Source of the DNA: Draconibacterium mangrovi
GTDB taxonomy: Bacteria > Bacteroidota > Bacteroidia > Bacteroidales > Prolixibacteraceae
NCBI RefSeq assembly: GCF_010586825.1
Contig: NZ_JAAAGB010000003.1
Coordinates: forward strand, 478,048 to 542,047
Length of the DNA stretch: 64,000 nt
Direction: 5' to 3'
Numbering within the stretch: position 1 is the first letter of the stretch; every line of letters starts with the position of its first letter. A model generated the notes under the pieces. That model was given only the letters and a program-made list of their open reading frames with translations. It was not told the origin of the DNA and ran no database searches. Below are positions 9,301-18,932 of this stretch, one piece after another. Both the position numbers and the translations under genes were made by a program.

Positions 9301-12069
9301 CTAATGTTTTATTACTATCTTTTTTGCAAGTGATCCTTCACTTGTAACCATTCTCAACATATAAATGCCGGTTGGGATGCTTGATACATCAAGTTCTTTC
9401 AAACTTTTTGATTTCATATCTACATCCATTATTACCGCACCATTCATATTGTACAACTGTAAAGAAGAATAGTCTTGCTTGGAATATTCTAAATAATTGA
9501 TGTGTAAAATATCGTTTGCCGGTACCGGCCAAACTTTTATATCACCTTCCTCCATGTGGGTATCATATACTGCAGTTGACAAATCATCGTAAAGTTCAGC
9601 AACTTCTGTTCCCGACAATTGATAATTGTATATTCGGTAATCATCTATTACACCTTCAAATATTTTCTTTGTTGAGATATTGATACCAATATAATTCATT
9701 ACAAGGTCGAGATCTGATGGTTTAATAACCATTGTTACAGATTCAGCAAGCAATTGTCCATCCAGATAAATATATGCGCCATTTTCACCCAATGTTACAA
9801 CAAGGTGTGCCCATTTATTTGCAGGTAGTGCGGCGGCGTTCAGGGTATATTCCATCCCATTACTTTTAACTCCGAATTCCGTTTGCCCACCAATTGATGG
9901 AGACAAATAGATATATTCATCGTCTCCTGAGCTAAAACTAAAAAGGTGCTGACCTACAGCAAAACCAGCCCAGTTCACCCAGCATGCAATCGAAATAGCA
10001 TCATGGTTAGCTATATTTTCCGGAAGTTGAACAAAATCGCTTGATCCGTTAAAAGATAAAGCTCCTGCACCAACTTTGCCTTCAACAAAGGTGCCTCCGT
10101 TAGCCACACCATGATTTAAGTTAATTGTATTATCGGTAATATCCTGGTTGTCAAAAGTAAAATGTTCAACCATGTCATTTTCTGCGGTAGCTGTAGCCGA
10201 CACTTCTGCCGTATATTCCGAACGGTTAAGCGCTTTGTCCATAGCCCTTACTTTATAAAAGTATTGAATTCCGCCCTCTGTTGTATTATCAACAAACGAC
10301 GTAGCTACAACATTCCGGGCAATGGTATTGAATTCTCCACCTGCAGATTTAGCGCGGAGAATATCATAACCTGCCACATCCGGTTCCTGACTGGCAGTCC
10401 ACTCCAGTTTTATAGAGACAGCATTTGCGTTAGCAGTCAGACTTTGGGGTTCACTGGGTGCATCAAATTCAACAGGAGCATCAACAGCTAAAAAACGCCA
10501 CTGTTGATTTGCCGCATCTGTTTTTTCTCCCTGCACCAGATTTCCTGATCCATCAATTTCAGCACAATACGAGCTCTCTCTGCTTCTAATGTAAAACCAT
10601 CCGTCTTCTGCATAGTCGAGGTACCATTGTTGGTTACCATACGGTCCATTATCCCAAATACTGATTTTACCACCAGGTTCTAATGAATAGCCATATAAAT
10701 CCAGCCGTCTGCTACTACTGGAAACGGGCTTAATTCGATAATAACTAAAATCACCTCCTACGCGTGAATCAACCGGAGAAACCTCCCATTGCTGTGTATT
10801 CGCCCCTGAGTCATCTGCCTCGTAAATACCGGCTTCGTTGTAATCACCGGCAACTTCCAAAACCTGTCCGCTTTGTCGATTAACCAACTTATACGTTCCG
10901 TTAATTTCGGGTTGAACGTCATCTCCCCAAGTGATATTAATTACACGCTCGGCATTTGTTTGTCCTGATCCGTACCCCGTACCTCCAGGCATTTCAAGGG
11001 CAAATACACGTTGAGGTCCAATACCATCAAAGTACACAGCCCTGTCTTTAGAAATATAACTAAAAGTTGTCGTTTTTGCCTGACGTTCAGAAGTACCACC
11101 AAAGGCCTGTATTTTGCCTTCAGGAGTACGATACACTGCAGCGGCCGTCCAGTTATTCCGATGCTCGGCATAACCAATCCTGTCCCCGTCAAAGGCTTTC
11201 ACCATTTCTCCCCTGGCCAGTTCAGCAGCACCCCACCAAATGCCGGTTTGCATACCGTATTCATAGCCAACCAATCCTTCCACAACGTTGTGCATCTCAT
11301 CGGCAGTTGCATGGTGTCCATTTGCTCTAACGGTCTGAAAAAAGTTGGCAAATCCATCAAAACTTCCTGCCAGTTGATGCGTGTTGCCTTCATCTACACC
11401 TGCAGGAACCAAATAATTATACCATCCAAGTGCCTCATCACAATTCAATGTGTTTCCTCCGGATAATCGTATATTATCAAAAAACGGATTATTATTCATC
11501 GAATCGGTAATGTTGTACATATCCTGTTCAGAACCTTGTCCCCAACCATAATCGGGCTCGTTAAAGGCACCGACTGTAACAATGTTATGTCCGGCATCCA
11601 TAAAGGCCTGAGCCGTTGTTTGAATCAACTGCTCCCAACGACCTGGTTGCTCCACATACCAATCATCTACCCACGGATGATCGCTGTTTAGCGCCAGATT
11701 TGTGTTGGACCCAACATATGTATTAATTAAATAAAGACGCCATTCAAGATCTTTAAGCTGTTCTTCTGTAAGCGCAGTATCGTTAACCAATGGATAGGTA
11801 GGCTGAAAAGATGCACGTACAATATCAATTTGGTCGTGCCCCATAAAAAGAATGGCGCGACGAAAGTTTTGCTCGTTAGACCAGGCCAGATCGGGTCCAA
11901 ATTCAATGGTTTTTGATATTCCCGGAGCAGTAACATCAAATACTACATTTCGATCGGAAACCGGTTGTGCAAGCAAATTGTCGGCAGCCCCGGCAGTTTG
12001 TGCATGAATTTGGAGATTTCCAAATCCAATAATCAGCAGTATTGTATATAAAAGTTTAGTCGTTTTCAT
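9301..12069 (-). CDS. Secreted multidomain glycosidase-like protein: (beta/alpha)8-like, ricin, FN3, LamG, T9SS sorting domain
   Basis: 922 residues. Signal peptide (about 1-23, IHAQT). The N-terminal ~385 residues look like a retaining clan GH-A barrel: candidate acid/base E171 in VGAFNEPDYG and candidate nucleophile E258 in ATADEMHNVVEG, with a beta-2 motif IDIVRASFQPT. I cannot place it in a named GH family with confidence. Then a ricin-type beta-trefoil (about 390-523, three QQW motifs), a fibronectin III domain (about 535-628), a LamG/concanavalin domain (about 632-825) and a T9SS C-terminal sorting domain (about 840-922; VWPVPANDILHI, GIYMLRMVTSEGSLAKKI). It should be exported through type IX secretion and attached or released at the cell surface. 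In PUL A it is a good candidate for the endo-acting enzyme, next to GH30. Confidence 0.8.
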   Translation of the reverse strand: MKTTKLLYTILLIIGFGNLQIHAQTAGAADNLLAQPVSDRNVVFDVTAPGISKTIEFGPDLAWSNEQNFRRAILFMGHDQIDIVRASFQPTYPLVNDTALTEEQLKDLEWRLYLINTYVGSNTNLALNSDHPWVDDWYVEQPGRWEQLIQTTAQAFMDAGHNIVTVGAFNEPDYGWGQGSEQDMYNITDSMNNNPFFDNIRLSGGNTLNCDEALGWYNYLVPAGVDEGNTHQLAGSFDGFANFFQTVRANGHHATADEMHNVVEGLVGYEYGMQTGIWWGAAELARGEMVKAFDGDRIGYAEHRNNWTAAAVYRTPEGKIQAFGGTSERQAKTTTFSYISKDRAVYFDGIGPQRVFALEMPGGTGYGSGQTNAERVINITWGDDVQPEINGTYKLVNRQSGQVLEVAGDYNEAGIYEADDSGANTQQWEVSPVDSRVGGDFSYYRIKPVSSSSRRLDLYGYSLEPGGKISIWDNGPYGNQQWYLDYAEDGWFYIRSRESSYCAEIDGSGNLVQGEKTDAANQQWRFLAVDAPVEFDAPSEPQSLTANANAVSIKLEWTASQEPDVAGYDILRAKSAGGEFNTIARNVVATSFVDNTTEGGIQYFYKVRAMDKALNRSEYTAEVSATATAENDMVEHFTFDNQDITDNTINLNHGVANGGTFVEGKVGAGALSFNGSSDFVQLPENIANHDAISIACWVNWAGFAVGQHLFSFSSGDDEYIYLSPSIGGQTEFGVKSNGMEYTLNAAALPANKWAHLVVTLGENGAYIYLDGQLLAESVTMVIKPSDLDLVMNYIGINISTKKIFEGVIDDYRIYNYQLSGTEVAELYDDLSTAVYDTHMEEGDIKVWPVPANDILHINYLEYSKQDYSSLQLYNMNGAVIMDVDMKSKSLKELDVSSIPTGIYMLRMVTSEGSLAKKIVIKH

Positions 12070-12108
12070 AAAACTTTATTCTTTTGTTTTTTTGTCTTTA
12101 GTTCCTCG

Positions 12109-13611
12109 TTAATTCGACTTCGTTTGAAATGTGTTTAAGGAATGTGGACCGAGAATTACATTTAAGAAACGTTCTTCAAGCTCCACACAAACCTCCTTCG
12201 ATTCGTCACTTAAATTTCCTGCAAAAACAACATAGTTCCCTTCCGTATTCTTGGCAACCAAAACAGGTAGTTTATCCTCTTTTCCATTTTTGAAAGCCAG
12301 AACCTTACTTCCGGGAGTCAGGAATTGTGTATAATGTTTTACCGCAAAATATTCAGGAGTAAAGGTTGCTGTCTTTTCTTTTGAATCCACACGGATCAAG
12401 GCATTTTGCTTCCATCCCCATCCACTTACTCCATCATCAGCCAGAATGGCATTCCAAAAAGTATATTCTTCGCAACCATTTCCCAGGTAGTGGTTGATTA
12501 GGTTGAAAGTATGTTCTGCTGCTCCCCAATCGAACGAGCCCCAACCACATTCGCTTTCAGTTTGTACATATTTATAATTTGGATATTTCTCTCGAAGACG
12601 AGGCAGAATCTGTCCGCCCTCCCACTGAAAACCAAGACCTTTAATCGATTGCTGCATTCTTGAATCGGAAAGAACCTCATCAATAATCTCAAAATGATTG
12701 GTATTAATTGTTCCCAAATACAGATCAACATCCGGGTGTTGTTCTTTCAGTATTGGTGCAAGATATTCTGCATTAAAACGGATAATTCCCTCAGGCGTCC
12801 AGGCACACCCCGGATACGGAGTATAACTCCAGGCTTCATTTTGAAACATCACTTGTGTTACCGGAATTCCTTCTTCTGCATAGGCATCAATAAACTTGCA
12901 GAAATAGTTTGCATACGTTTGGAGATATCGCGGATCCTGGATGAAATAATCGTTTACAGCCAGTTTGCCGGGAAATAAACCGTCGTATGACTTTTCACTA
13001 TCTTCGAAAAGCAGGTAATCCTGTTTGGGATTCAGCTCATTAAAATCGGCATTACTCACAACCGAGTAATACTGGTTAATTTTCATCCATGAAGGTGGCG
13101 ACCAGGGCGAAATCCAGAATGTTAGCTCCGGATTATACTGCTGCGCTGCCTTTATGAATGGAATTAATGTTGTTTTGTCCCGGTCGACATTAAAATATTT
13201 AAGCTCGAAATCGCCGCTTACCTCATCACAACTGTACCAGTCGCGGGCATAGTCGTTGGCGTTCATAGAAAATCGCCCCATAGTAAAACGTAAATCTCCT
13301 TCAGGAGAAAACAGATCATTTAAAATAACTTCCTGCTCTTTGTCGGGAAGCATATTCAAAGCATCCCATCCTCGTTCATTAAAACAAGTTCCCCAGGCTT
13401 TAAAAGTTATAATCTCTGTATTACCTTTTACTACCAAATCAGGTGAAGTTGATACTTTCTTTTCAAGTTTGACGGCCGACTGATTCCAGGTGTTGTTTTC
13501 TGTGCTACTTATCCAGGTTACAGATTGAGCAATGACTGTTACCCCATTAACAATAACAAAAGTCAGTATGAGTATTACTTGTCTCAATCTGTTAGATAAA
13601 ATTTGTTTCAT
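12109..13611 (-). CDS. Glycoside hydrolase family 30 enzyme
   Basis: 500 residues with an N-terminal signal (about 1-29, VIAQS). GH30 barrel plus the small beta-sandwich built from both ends. Retaining catalytic pair: acid/base E259 (MFQNEAW) and nucleophile E352 (QTESECGWG). Further family motifs: WGTCFNERGWDAL, LRFTMGRFSMNANDYA, FWISPWSPPSWMK, GWGWKQNALIRVD. GH30 includes beta-1,6-glucanases, beta-1,6-galactanases, glucosylceramidases and xylanases. Given GH42/GH2/GH43 neighbours a beta-1,6-galactan role is attractive, but that is inference. It lies 39 bp upstream of the 922-residue gene, so the two are probably translated from one message. Confidence 0.9.
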   Translation of the reverse strand: MKQILSNRLRQVILILTFVIVNGVTVIAQSVTWISSTENNTWNQSAVKLEKKVSTSPDLVVKGNTEIITFKAWGTCFNERGWDALNMLPDKEQEVILNDLFSPEGDLRFTMGRFSMNANDYARDWYSCDEVSGDFELKYFNVDRDKTTLIPFIKAAQQYNPELTFWISPWSPPSWMKINQYYSVVSNADFNELNPKQDYLLFEDSEKSYDGLFPGKLAVNDYFIQDPRYLQTYANYFCKFIDAYAEEGIPVTQVMFQNEAWSYTPYPGCAWTPEGIIRFNAEYLAPILKEQHPDVDLYLGTINTNHFEIIDEVLSDSRMQQSIKGLGFQWEGGQILPRLREKYPNYKYVQTESECGWGSFDWGAAEHTFNLINHYLGNGCEEYTFWNAILADDGVSGWGWKQNALIRVDSKEKTATFTPEYFAVKHYTQFLTPGSKVLAFKNGKEDKLPVLVAKNTEGNYVVFAGNLSDESKEVCVELEERFLNVILGPHSLNTFQTKSN

Positions 13612-13688
13612 TTTGTGAATCTCGGTTTCTTGTTGGTTTAATTTCAGTTGAGATTTTTTTGCTGAAATATTTGGCAGACAATAAAAGT

Positions 13689-13722
13689 GAAAATATGCAG
13701 GCTAATTAGCCTGCACATTTTC
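13689..13722 (-). terminator. Intercistronic stem-loop after the PKD lipoprotein gene
   Basis: Near-perfect palindrome centred on GCAGGCTAATTAGCCTGC (13697-13714), extended by GAAAAT / ATTTTC arms to 13689-13722. It lies 18 bp past the stop of the PKD gene and ahead of GH30. A GC-rich core in AT-rich surroundings suggests an attenuator or mRNA-stability element. Confidence 0.6.
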
Positions 13723-13739
13723 TGATTAAATCTGTAAGC

Positions 13740-14810
13740 CTATTTCACAAATAATTGTACATCGTCAAATCCTGTCCAACCATCTCCACCATCACCAGAC
13801 TGGGTTGAAATTTCGATTCCTAATTTTGCACCAACTGACTCAGCAGTTGCTGTTGCCGACAATTCAATGGCATTCCATTGAGAAGCAACGAGATTAAAGG
13901 TTTGAGTAGCGATTACATTCCTAACACCATCGCCGGAGTTATAATACAGTGTAGCTGTAAATTTCGGACCGTTCCAAATATCAAATGCATCAACATTCAA
14001 CAAGATTTCTTCACCTTCAGCAATTGTATGATCCGTAAGGTTATATACCGAAGGATCGCTACTCTTCATATAGCCTCTATAATTATCAGACACAGTATCC
14101 CACCAGCCGCCGGCTTCAACACCTGAATCGCTTGCTCCTGAATCACTTGCCCATCCCGGTACTGCAGACCAATTTTGTTGTTTTCCACTTCCCGGTAATG
14201 CAAAATCTGCATTTTCAACTGTTACAGGTTCGAAAACTTTCACTTCTTCTGTTACAGAAACGGTTTTTTCTACAACAGCAGGTGTTGAACCCGCTGCGCC
14301 ATTTGCTGTCAAGGTTACTGTATAATCACCATAATCAGCATACGTATACGTAGGATTCGCTTCGGTTGAGGTTCCACCATCTCCAAAATCCCATGACAAG
14401 GAAACAGTAGCAGTAGTTGTACTGGTAAACGAAACTTCCTTCTCATTTACTTCATAACTAAATGATGCGGTTGGATTTTCGACTACTGTAACAGATTTAC
14501 TCACCTCTGCCGGAGAAGATCCTTCTTCCCCAAATATGGTCATTGTTACGGTATAAGTTCCACCTGCTGAATAGGTATGCTCGGGACGCATTGCGATTGA
14601 CGCACCGCCATCTCCAAAATCCCAAGCCAGGGTAATGCCATCTGTTGCTGTTGCCTCAAATGCAACCAACAAAGGATTCTCAGCACTAACTTCATAGGTA
14701 AAATCTCCTGTAGGATCAATCAGGTCATCCTCTGTACAAGCGAAAACAAATAATGACACAATAAATGTCAGCGCTAATACCTTATAATTGTATTTATTAA
14801 ATTGTTTCAT
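13740..14810 (-). CDS. Surface lipoprotein with two PKD domains (SusE/SGBP-like position)
   Basis: 356 residues. Lipobox FVFAC (Cys25) is followed by TEDD, an acidic stretch like the Bacteroidota lipoprotein-export signal, so the protein is probably surface-exposed. Two PKD domains (about 35-112 and 113-190) each carry WDFGDGG. The C-terminal ~160 residues (NADFALPGSGKQQNWSAVPG ... GWTGFDDVQLFVK) form a beta-rich domain resembling a carbohydrate-binding module; the family is unknown to me. No catalytic motif. Located after SusC-SusD-GH42, it most likely acts as a glycan-binding partner of the SusCD complex (inference from position and build). Confidence 0.82.
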   Translation of the reverse strand: MKQFNKYNYKVLALTFIVSLFVFACTEDDLIDPTGDFTYEVSAENPLLVAFEATATDGITLAWDFGDGGASIAMRPEHTYSAGGTYTVTMTIFGEEGSSPAEVSKSVTVVENPTASFSYEVNEKEVSFTSTTTATVSLSWDFGDGGTSTEANPTYTYADYGDYTVTLTANGAAGSTPAVVEKTVSVTEEVKVFEPVTVENADFALPGSGKQQNWSAVPGWASDSGASDSGVEAGGWWDTVSDNYRGYMKSSDPSVYNLTDHTIAEGEEILLNVDAFDIWNGPKFTATLYYNSGDGVRNVIATQTFNLVASQWNAIELSATATAESVGAKLGIEISTQSGDGGDGWTGFDDVQLFVK

Positions 14811-14871
14811 TTTAATTCTTTTAAAAATTAGTAATCAATATTTTAAATCTTTTATTTGATGAGTTGGCAAT

Positions 14872-14896
14872 AGTGGTGCCCCGAAGAGCATCCACT
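14872..14896 (-). terminator. Weak intercistronic stem-loop after GH42
   Basis: AGTGGTGC (14872-14879) pairs with GCATCCACT (14888-14896) with one bulged base and an 8-nt loop, 11 bp past the GH42 stop. It belongs to the series of stem-loops found between genes in this locus. Confidence 0.4.
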
Positions 14897-14907
14897 TACT
14901 TTCCAAA

Positions 14908-17016
14908 TCAATTATTAGGTTCTTCGATAATCAATACTCCCCAAGGTTCCAATTGTAGCTTTTGTTTCTCACTAACCTTTGCACCGGTTATTAGCTCAGT
15001 ACCTCCAGAATAAGCATAGTTAAATTCTTTAGGATCAGATGAATAATTGTAATAATAGCGAATTGTATTACCTTCATCGTTTGAACCGGATTTTGTTATT
15101 AATGGCCATTGGAGCTCCTGGTCCGGCGTTTTAATATTCAACTCTTCAATTTCTTTTAGGATAAGTTTCTTCTGAATCGCATCAGAAACCATACAACCTT
15201 CATAAAGCACGCTTCCTTTTCCGTAATTATTAATGGTTATTGCCGGATACTTTCCAAAATATTCATGATCGTAAAAAGCCAGAGGAGTGGCACTCTCACA
15301 GATCAAATATTCAGCCCAGGTATTCACCTTATTGTTTTCTTCTCCAACATTAAAAGGATCGTCTTTTAATGCCAGATTATTAAAGTTGGTAAATTCCTGG
15401 TAGTAAAATCCACAGGCTTCGCGCAGTGGGCCGGGTGCAAGCATTGGTCGCACCATCGAGTTCTCGTCGCTGAAACCACTCTTGAATTGCATGATAACAT
15501 GACCACCATTTTTTACGTAGTCGTTAATCTGTTCCAACAGTTCGTCACTTGCGACATATAAAGCCGGAATAATTACTAAGTCATATTTCTCAAATTCAGG
15601 ATTTTTAGGTAAAATAAAATCTACTCCAATATTATTTTCATACAGAACTTTATGGAATTGGTTAACCAATGTACTTCTGTAGAAGTTATTGTGATCCGGG
15701 CCCCATGGACTTCCACCTTGATTAAAAGGCATAAAATTCAATGCTGAATTTGAATCGTGACTAAACAAAATGGCTACTTTATTCTCCTTTTTCAGATTAA
15801 CCAGTTTTTTCCCGATCCTCTGCAACTCGTGTGCAGTTTTCGACATTTCACCATAAGCACGATTGGGTTGCAAGTCATGCGACAATATTCCTTTCCAGTA
15901 AATCTCCTGTCCGTAATGTATGGAGTGCCAATGCCAGTACTCAACCATATTGGCTCCTGATCCTAAATGAGCGTAAACATTTTGTCGTAATTGCCCGGGA
16001 TACGGAGGTTGTTGAATCCGCGAATTCCACCCCATAGTCTGGGCATTGGTTTCAGTAATCAGGTAGTTCCTGTTTTTAACAGAACGAAAGTAGTCGCCAC
16101 CGAAAGCAATCTCCTGACCGGTTAGGTTATCCTGCTGGTCGTGATAAATATTCACTCCCATCACATCCATCAATTCAGCACTTGCGACCTGGTCAACATC
16201 CTCCACAAAAGTCATAAAACATTGTGTAACAAACTGGTCATCGCGTTTGTATTCCCGCACAATTGACGATTGCCATGTTAAAAAGTCAGCAACTGCTTTT
16301 CGCCTGTATCGATCCCATTCTAATTTGTAACCGGTGTTGGTTATCCCGTCTCTTGGAGCTAATTCTTCCCAACCATCAATCGTCATTCCCCAATAATTCA
16401 AACCCCATACTTTATTCAAATTTTCAGGGGTTTTAAATTTCTTTTTCAGATAGTTTACAAAACCAACCTGAAAATCATAGTTATTAACACCGCGGTCTGT
16501 TGTCTCGTTATCAACCTGAAAACCTATAATTCCGGGATGTTGTGCATAATGCTCCATCAACTTGCGAATAATCCGCTCGCTGTAAAACAGATAGGTAGGA
16601 TTAGTAATGTTCATGTTTTGCCGGATTCCGTAGTAGGCCTCTCCTCCTCTTTCAAAATCCAACAGCACTTCAGGATGTTTGTGCCATAACCAGGCAGGAA
16701 TTGAATAAGTAGGCGTACCGAATATCACTTTTATTCCTGCATCGTACATTTTATCTACTATCCGATCCATCCAGGCAAATTCAAATTCGCCGTCGCGAGG
16801 TTCAAACAGACTCCAGGTCGATTCGCCCAAACGAACAACAGAGATGCCAGCTTCTTTCATCATTTCAACATCTTCATCCAGTCGATCTGAAGGCATATAC
16901 TCCTGGTAATATGCAACACCGTATAATATATTATCGAATTTTTCAGGTTGTGCTTTTAAAACACCTGCAAAAAGTATCAAATTCATCAATATACCAACTG
17001 TCTTAAGTTTATTCAT
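14908..17016 (-). CDS. GH42 beta-galactosidase
   Basis: About 702 residues from the Met at 17016. The frame is open to 17124, but the upstream part reads through the SusD-GH42 stem-loop and has no signal, while MNKLKTVGILMNLILFAGVLKAQ is a normal signal peptide. Barrel start: YGVAYYQEYMPSDRLDEDVE. Acid/base E171 (GFQVDNETTDRG), nucleophile E322 (LITETNAQTMGW), then a trimerisation-like beta/alpha domain (about 410-620; LVIIPALYVASDELLEQIND) and a small C-terminal beta domain. GH42 enzymes remove terminal beta-galactose; the signal implies a periplasmic or surface location rather than the usual cytoplasmic one. First enzyme gene after SusCD in PUL A, which points to galactose in the target glycan. 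Confidence 0.9.
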   Translation of the reverse strand: MNKLKTVGILMNLILFAGVLKAQPEKFDNILYGVAYYQEYMPSDRLDEDVEMMKEAGISVVRLGESTWSLFEPRDGEFEFAWMDRIVDKMYDAGIKVIFGTPTYSIPAWLWHKHPEVLLDFERGGEAYYGIRQNMNITNPTYLFYSERIIRKLMEHYAQHPGIIGFQVDNETTDRGVNNYDFQVGFVNYLKKKFKTPENLNKVWGLNYWGMTIDGWEELAPRDGITNTGYKLEWDRYRRKAVADFLTWQSSIVREYKRDDQFVTQCFMTFVEDVDQVASAELMDVMGVNIYHDQQDNLTGQEIAFGGDYFRSVKNRNYLITETNAQTMGWNSRIQQPPYPGQLRQNVYAHLGSGANMVEYWHWHSIHYGQEIYWKGILSHDLQPNRAYGEMSKTAHELQRIGKKLVNLKKENKVAILFSHDSNSALNFMPFNQGGSPWGPDHNNFYRSTLVNQFHKVLYENNIGVDFILPKNPEFEKYDLVIIPALYVASDELLEQINDYVKNGGHVIMQFKSGFSDENSMVRPMLAPGPLREACGFYYQEFTNFNNLALKDDPFNVGEENNKVNTWAEYLICESATPLAFYDHEYFGKYPAITINNYGKGSVLYEGCMVSDAIQKKLILKEIEELNIKTPDQELQWPLITKSGSNDEGNTIRYYYNYSSDPKEFNYAYSGGTELITGAKVSEKQKLQLEPWGVLIIEEPNN

Positions 17017-17072
17017 TTTCAGCTCATTAAGTATTTTCAATGATAATTCATTATTGCAATGAAAGTATAAGA

Positions 17073-17121
17073 AGCAAGCTCCCTCAAAACTCTCTTTTAA
17101 AAGAGATCCGGGGAGGCTTGC
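17073..17121 (-). terminator. Stem-loop between SusD and GH42 genes
   Basis: GCAAGC-TCCC (17073-17082) pairs with GGGGAGGCTTGC (17110-17121) with one bulge. The loop itself contains a perfect 14-bp palindrome CTCTTTTAAAAGAG (17092-17105). Located 13 bp past the SusD stop and 57 bp before the GH42 start. Strong hairpins here are expected to lower expression of downstream enzymes relative to SusCD. Confidence 0.6.
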
Positions 17122-17133
17122 CATCCCTATCTA

Positions 17134-18921
17134 TTAGTACCCTGGATTCTGGATCAATTGATCATTTCTATTCAGCTCATCCAATAATATTGGAAGGAAA
17201 TACGATTTATTATCGTTCCATCCACGTTCCTGAACATCATCAAGTAGCGTATAGGTAGGTGTTTCACTACCATAAGGATACTCGATCTTAACTCCCTGAG
17301 CTGATGTGATTACTTCAGGTGCAATCATCCATCTCCTAATGTCGAAATAGCGATGTTGCTCGTAACACAATTCAATGCGTCGTTCATTTCTGTAGCGTTC
17401 CATCAACTCATCACCGGTTTCGCTTGCCGGAACATCAGGCATACCCGCTCTCGAACGTATCATGTTTAAATATTCCTTTGCTTCAGTTTCATCACCTAAT
17501 TCAATGCATGCCTCCACATAGTTTAATATTACTTCGGCATACCTCATCTGACGCCATGGATATTTTTGCATATTAGTTGGTGTATGGTCAATTGCAGGAT
17601 CGATAAATTTTCGGTTGTAATACCCTGTGAATGTTCCATTCCAGTCTTGTACTGGTCCCTGGCGAGTGTCCAGTCCCGGAATAGAAGAACCGTCGGCCTG
17701 TATGTATGATCCTGTTTGAACTTTTCCTTCCGGATCATTTGAACCGGTAGAAGCAGGTCGTGGTTTCCAATATGCTCCATCGTATAAAACATTGGCGTAA
17801 AATCTTGGATCGCGATTTTCATAAGGTGCTGCAGCTTCTTCAGAATTGTTCCAGTCAAACTTAGTTCCATCTGCCATTTCATAATCATCTACAAGCTGTC
17901 CGATTGGAGTATTTCCACCCCAATTTTCCCAGCCGTTTGGTCCGTTGAAAAGACCTACGTTTGGATTGTCCCACGCACCACTGTTATTTGCATGATCGAA
18001 GAAACTTAGGAAGATGTCTTCTTCGTTTCCATAGTTCAGGAAGATATTAATATAGTTTTGAGTTGCTTCCTCAGCAGAACCGGGACTTGTTCCTCCGTAT
18101 AAACTGTATGCACCAAGATCGATTACTGCTTTAGCCGCATCTTTTGCTGCCTGCCATTTTGAAGAACGATCACCACCAACATAACTCACCAATTCAGGAT
18201 TTGAGTATCCATTGGTCCATGATGCGTTGGAATTAAACAAATCACTTGCAGCATAAAGAAGTACTTTTGATTTTAATGTTAAGGCGGCCCCTTTTGTCGC
18301 TCTGGCTTTGTCTCCTGAAACGGGTAACAATTCGGCTGCAGCATTGCAATTTTCGACGATATAATCTACAGTTTCTTCGAATGTATTTCTTGGAACCAGG
18401 AATTCATCAGTAGGCGCATAAGCCTTATCAATTATTATAACACCGCCGTAAAAGCTCATTAACCAGGTGTAAAAATAGCCACGAAGGAAATACACTTCAC
18501 CTTTTAATTTATCAATGTCATCTCCTTCCAACCCTGATGCTTCAATATTCTCGAAGAATAAGTTACAAGCCCGAATGTTTTTATAAAGGGCTTGCCAACT
18601 CAGATTGTAGAAATCACCAGTCCAATGCCAAGGACTTAAAACCCCAAGATAACTTGGATTAATCTCACTTTTAAGTATTGGCTGGGTTTCCCACCACCAT
18701 ACATCCATTGATTCATCGGCTAATGAAGAAAGCATTTCTGTTTGAAAAGCATGATGCTGTCCCATGTAAATATTGTCGACAAAAGATGTGATTAACGCCG
18801 GATCCTCCCAAACTGCCGCATCCGAAAATCGGTCTAGTGGAGCTACTTCCAAAAAATCATCGTTACACCCCGTAAGCAACAGGATAAATAGTAGTATATA
18901 TAAATTTTTTATTCGATTCAT
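17134..18921 (-). CDS. SusD/RagB family glycan-binding lipoprotein (PUL A)
   Basis: 595 residues. Lipoprotein signal with LLTGC (Cys19) followed by NDDFLE, consistent with surface display. SusD TPR-like fold: YFLRGYFYTWLMSFYGGV near 145-165 and the C-terminal RagB/SusD signature with RYNERRIELCYEQHRYFDIR and MRYAEVILNYVEACIELG. It caps the SusC barrel and delivers oligosaccharides to it. It lies 11 bp after SusC, the standard susC-susD arrangement. Confidence 0.96.
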   Translation of the reverse strand: MNRIKNLYILLFILLLTGCNDDFLEVAPLDRFSDAAVWEDPALITSFVDNIYMGQHHAFQTEMLSSLADESMDVWWWETQPILKSEINPSYLGVLSPWHWTGDFYNLSWQALYKNIRACNLFFENIEASGLEGDDIDKLKGEVYFLRGYFYTWLMSFYGGVIIIDKAYAPTDEFLVPRNTFEETVDYIVENCNAAAELLPVSGDKARATKGAALTLKSKVLLYAASDLFNSNASWTNGYSNPELVSYVGGDRSSKWQAAKDAAKAVIDLGAYSLYGGTSPGSAEEATQNYINIFLNYGNEEDIFLSFFDHANNSGAWDNPNVGLFNGPNGWENWGGNTPIGQLVDDYEMADGTKFDWNNSEEAAAPYENRDPRFYANVLYDGAYWKPRPASTGSNDPEGKVQTGSYIQADGSSIPGLDTRQGPVQDWNGTFTGYYNRKFIDPAIDHTPTNMQKYPWRQMRYAEVILNYVEACIELGDETEAKEYLNMIRSRAGMPDVPASETGDELMERYRNERRIELCYEQHRYFDIRRWMIAPEVITSAQGVKIEYPYGSETPTYTLLDDVQERGWNDNKSYFLPILLDELNRNDQLIQNPGY

Positions 18922-18932
18922 GATACTTAATT

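Noticed and set aside
11011..11466. 151-codon plus-strand frame
   Set aside because: Antisense to the 922-residue secreted protein gene.
17017..17124. Longer N-terminus for the GH42 gene
   Set aside because: The extra 36 codons read through a stem-loop and would bury the clear signal peptide that starts at 17016.
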